From: Streptomyces sp. GQFP
GTDB lineage: Bacteria > Actinomycetota > Actinomycetes > Streptomycetales > Streptomycetaceae
Direction of reading: 5' to 3'
Length of the DNA stretch: 64,000 nucleotides
Assembly (NCBI RefSeq): GCF_021545335.1
Contig: NZ_CP089312.1
Location: 7,130,001 to 7,194,000 of the forward strand
In this document: in pieces, positions 61,345-64,000 of the stretch
How positions within the stretch are numbered: position 1 is the stretch's first letter
Layout: each line of letters begins with the position of its first letter
The notes under the pieces: generated by a model
The model's input: the letters and a program-made list of their open reading frames with translations, nothing else
Told to the model about the DNA's origin: nothing
Databases searched by the model: none
Position numbers and translations under genes: made by a program

Positions 61345-63990
61345 TCAGACGATGTATTCCTCCATCAGTTCGGCGAGGTGGACGATGGCGGGCCAGGTGG
61401 TGGCGATGTTGGTGTGGGCGTGGAAGCGTCGTTGGGCGTGGACGTACATGGCCCAGTCGGCCGGGTTGTCGCCGTCCTGGAGGAAGGCGGGCACGATCTC
61501 CAGCGAGGTGGGGTTGGAGCAGGTCCAGGTCCGGTTGGCGGTCTGGGCCGGGTCGAACTTGGTGAGCGTGAGAGGGGTCTGGTTCTGATCGGGGCGCGGG
61601 TTGATGCCCCAGAAGGAGCGTTCCCCGACTTCGACCAGGCCGGAGAATCGCCCGTGCCGGGTGACGGGGATCAGTTCGTCGGTGTCGTCGCCGGCGCTGG
61701 CCATTTCCTGGGTGACACCGAAAGCTCTGGGCACTGCAGAGCGATCGCTGCGCTCGCGTAGCCGGATGATGCGCAGGCCCGGCTGGTCGCCGGGCTTACG
61801 GCGGTCTGGATCCGCGCTGGGGGCCGTGATGTCGATGCCCGGCAACACGAGCTGGTCGAAGGTGATCCGGCTGTCCTGTAGCCAGGGCCAGATGTCCTTG
61901 TCGCTCGTCCGGGCGCGGCGTACGAGCAGCAGGCGGTTGACGGTGGAGTCGAGCGACAGAGCATTGGTGAGGAATTCGGCGAGGGCCGCGCGAGCGGTAC
62001 GGGGCACGCGTCCGCGGCCGGCCACGAGTGCTTCCGGCAGGGTGGTCAGTGGCATGGGGCGCTCGGTGGGGCTGCCGGTCGTCGTCATGAGCTGTGCCGT
62101 GGACTCCTCGTGGGTGTGCTGACGGATCAGCATGGGCACGAGCATCCGCTCGCCGGCGGGGGCGAGCCAGACGGTGATCAGCTCGAAGGGGCCTTCGACT
62201 CCGGGTGGGGCGGGGAGTTTGGGCAGGTGACCGGCTTGGCGGAGGGCGTCCCGGAGGGCGGACGTGGCGCGCTCGATGTCGGTGGTCGCGAAGTCGGTGC
62301 CGGGGAAGCGTTTAGCGAGGGCTGCTTTGCTGGGATTGGTGTTGGCCGGCGGGATGGGGCGTAGGCCCTGGACATTGCGACGCAGGCTCGGGAGGACTTT
62401 CTTGAAGAGGGTTTTGGGGTCGCGCTGGTGTGTGCGGGAGAAGTAGGCCGCGCCTTCCATCTCCACGATGCAGGCGGTGGGGTGGGCGAGGCGGGGGAAT
62501 GCACGGGTGATTCGCGCCGTGCGTTCGGCCTCGCTGGCTTCGTAGGCGGCCCGCCGGGCTGCCGGGTCTGACTCGGTGGAGCGCGGCAGACCGGCGGTCA
62601 GGTCTTGCGGGTCGTGGCGGTGGAGGGTGAGGTTGATCGGTCCGGTGAAGCTGGCGCACGCCGCTGTTGGGGTGGCGGGAGTCAGGCCGAGTTTGTCGGC
62701 GGCGGCTGTCTGTAGACCTTGCCACGTGCGGTCGGAGGAGGCCCAGACTTCGAGTTCGTACGTGGGGGAGCCGGGCAGCTGCATCGGCAGGCGTGTCTTC
62801 GAACGGGTCCGTGCCTTGGGGCTGGGCATCAGGGGGACCAGCCCCTTGTCCTCCAACTGTCGGGCGACCTGAGTGAGGGCCTCCATGTGGTCGCGGGGCT
62901 GGTAGCCGTGGCCGACGGGGTGGTCGTGGGTGGCACGAGCCGGCGGGGCGCCGTCCTGGTCCGGATGGCGGTAGGTCATGCCGCTGCTGTGGACGAGATG
63001 GGCGGCGAAGGGCTGTCCCGCCGCGGTGCCAGGGGCGGCGCGCAGATCGTCGAGGCTGGGTGGCTCGTGGTGGGTGAGGCGGGCGAGGACGCTGGTGACG
63101 CCCGGCTGCCAAGTCCAGGAGGTGTCCTGTCCGCGTCGGCGGATGGTGACGGAGCTCTGCAGGAGCATGGGACGTTCGCGGCGGTGGATGAAGCCTTCCT
63201 TGGCGGAGAGCAGGACGCTGGCGGTGGGGTCGCCGTTTCCGCGGCGGGGGATGTAGTCGAGCGCGTTCGTCGCGAAGCGGGTCATACCCAGGTCGACGTG
63301 GAGGTGGACTTCGGGAACGCCCGGCACAGTTTCCAGGTGGAAGGTGAGGACGTCCACGCTGGCTCCGACTGCGCCGTCTTCATCGATGAGAGGCTCCGGT
63401 TGGCCGAGGTGCAGGGTGCGGCGGCCGTCGGCTCGGGTGGGGCCGAGGCGCAGGTCACGGTGGTGGCCCATGAGCTGAAGGTCGGTGGTGGTGAGATGTT
63501 CGGCGACGAGGCTGGGCAGGAGGTCGAAGACGTGCGCGGGAGGGTTGGCGGTGCCGTTGGGATGGAGGCGGCCGTGCTGGGCGAGGTCGAGGTCTTCGGG
63601 GATCCATTCGAACTGGCCGGCGCCTTCGAGACGGCAGTACCAGTCGGTGTCCGGCACGTGGGGCGCCACGTGAGCGGAGGCCCATGCCGACAGCGCGATC
63701 AGCAGCAGGTCCGGGTCGATCTCGGTTCGCGCACGCAGCCACGCCGGATGGCGAGGGTCCCAGTGCACGGAGGTGATCTCCGGGTCGATGAGGGTGATCA
63801 AGTCCTTCAGTGACTTGGTGGGCAGGTTGTCGGGTCCGTTGCGCTTTCGGCGGCCGGGGCGGGCCTCCCAGGCGGCCTGGAGGACGTTGAGCATCCCGGG
63901 TGGGCAGGTCGCGCGGTAGCCGGTGACGGACCAGCTGGCCCCGGGGGTGAAGGTGAGCACGGTGGCCTGGGTGGCGCGGTAGGCGGGCAT
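61345..63990 (-). CDS. pPIWI_RE protein (prokaryotic PIWI, DUF3962/DUF3893)
   Basis: 881 residues from the ATG at 63990; the gene may start beyond the window edge. The N-terminal part matches the pPIWI_RE X domain (WDPRHPAWLRARTEIDPDL, LIALSAWASAHV). The C-terminal RNase H-like part has WGINPRPDQNQ, SLEIVPAFLQDGD and a final PAIVHLAELMEEYIV, with the conserved Arg and Glu that name the family. In known loci it is encoded with a nuclease and a helicase; those would lie to the right, outside the window. It belongs to a proposed RNA-guided defence system. Convergent with the split Nudix gene. Confidence 0.82.
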   Translation of the reverse strand: MPAYRATQATVLTFTPGASWSVTGYRATCPPGMLNVLQAAWEARPGRRKRNGPDNLPTKSLKDLITLIDPEITSVHWDPRHPAWLRARTEIDPDLLLIALSAWASAHVAPHVPDTDWYCRLEGAGQFEWIPEDLDLAQHGRLHPNGTANPPAHVFDLLPSLVAEHLTTTDLQLMGHHRDLRLGPTRADGRRTLHLGQPEPLIDEDGAVGASVDVLTFHLETVPGVPEVHLHVDLGMTRFATNALDYIPRRGNGDPTASVLLSAKEGFIHRRERPMLLQSSVTIRRRGQDTSWTWQPGVTSVLARLTHHEPPSLDDLRAAPGTAAGQPFAAHLVHSSGMTYRHPDQDGAPPARATHDHPVGHGYQPRDHMEALTQVARQLEDKGLVPLMPSPKARTRSKTRLPMQLPGSPTYELEVWASSDRTWQGLQTAAADKLGLTPATPTAACASFTGPINLTLHRHDPQDLTAGLPRSTESDPAARRAAYEASEAERTARITRAFPRLAHPTACIVEMEGAAYFSRTHQRDPKTLFKKVLPSLRRNVQGLRPIPPANTNPSKAALAKRFPGTDFATTDIERATSALRDALRQAGHLPKLPAPPGVEGPFELITVWLAPAGERMLVPMLIRQHTHEESTAQLMTTTGSPTERPMPLTTLPEALVAGRGRVPRTARAALAEFLTNALSLDSTVNRLLLVRRARTSDKDIWPWLQDSRITFDQLVLPGIDITAPSADPDRRKPGDQPGLRIIRLRERSDRSAVPRAFGVTQEMASAGDDTDELIPVTRHGRFSGLVEVGERSFWGINPRPDQNQTPLTLTKFDPAQTANRTWTCSNPTSLEIVPAFLQDGDNPADWAMYVHAQRRFHAHTNIATTWPAIVHLAELMEEYIV

Positions 63991-64000
63991 CAGCGGTGAC

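Noticed and set aside
62719..63813. 364-codon plus-strand frame opposite the pPIWI_RE gene
   Set aside because: Gly/Val-rich shadow without motifs.
1..64000. CRISPR array
   Set aside because: No regularly spaced short direct repeats with unique spacers were found. The 15389-15812 repeats are too few, too long and unevenly spaced.

Overview
The window is high-GC actinobacterial DNA, most probably from a Streptomyces. The support is strong G/C bias at codon third positions, frequent GTG/TTG starts, ATGA/GTGA gene overlaps, and typical streptomycete families: DUF397 with its XRE partner, a SAV2177-like methyltransferase, a LysM/BTAD protein and a PrgI/VirB4-type conjugation set. Most of it reads as the accessory part of an integrative and conjugative element (ICE) followed by layered genomic-island DNA. 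No core metabolic genes are present.

Layout. 1-8.7 kb: a Tad/Flp pilus operon (ATPases, TadB/C-like membrane proteins, Flp-like pilin, TadE/F/G-like pseudopilins) ending in a 1024-residue LysM-BTAD protein. 8.9-13.8 kb: regulators (HxlR-like, methyltransferase, DUF397/XRE pair with a palindromic operator, RsbW-like ATPase, tandem HxlR-like protein). 14.3-23.7 kb: small element-type proteins, including a possible divergent sigma factor (14341-15159), a run of promoter-like repeats, a DUF7178/HhH-like protein and a DUF932 protein. 23.9-29.3 kb: a defence operon on the minus strand with an OLD-family ATPase-TOPRIM nuclease, a short UvrD-like helicase (together Gabija-like), and a third gene with a PD-(D/E)XK signature. 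An IS3-family element with a CAG target duplication has split that third gene. 30.3 kb: a tRNA with a UAU anticodon. 32.3-33.1 kb: a GntR regulator. 33.2-45.3 kb: a minus-strand type IV secretion operon (NlpC/P60 transglycosylase, replication-relaxation protein, VirD4-like coupling protein, GP88 protein, VirB4-like ATPase, PrgI-like protein, VirB6-like protein, VirB2-like pilin). 47.1-49.1 kb: a large serine recombinase whose reading frame runs into a 3' fragment of a tRNA-Arg(UCU) gene, probably the right end of the ICE.

49.3-53.6 kb: apparently ordinary genes (DUF5655 nuclease-like protein, HAD phosphatase, two Nudix hydrolases, a phosphotransferase). 54.1-60.9 kb: a second mobile unit with two overlapping tyrosine recombinases. 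It splits a Nudix gene at a repeated GCAGAG and carries its own intact Nudix paralogue. Inside it a Tn3-family transposase remnant is interrupted by a 1522-bp unit. That unit has 194-bp terminal inverted repeats and an AATTC target duplication, and its only gene encodes a HEPN-like plus zinc-ribbon protein. A second HEPN-like gene follows. 61.3-64 kb: a pPIWI_RE (prokaryotic PIWI) gene whose usual partner genes would lie beyond the right edge.

How it fits together: pilus and T4SS genes for transfer, element-specific regulators, possibly a sigma factor with its own promoters, a recombinase for integration, and three groups of defence-like genes (OLD/helicase/nuclease, HEPN cassettes, pPIWI_RE). 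Several have been remodelled by later insertions whose target duplications can still be read.
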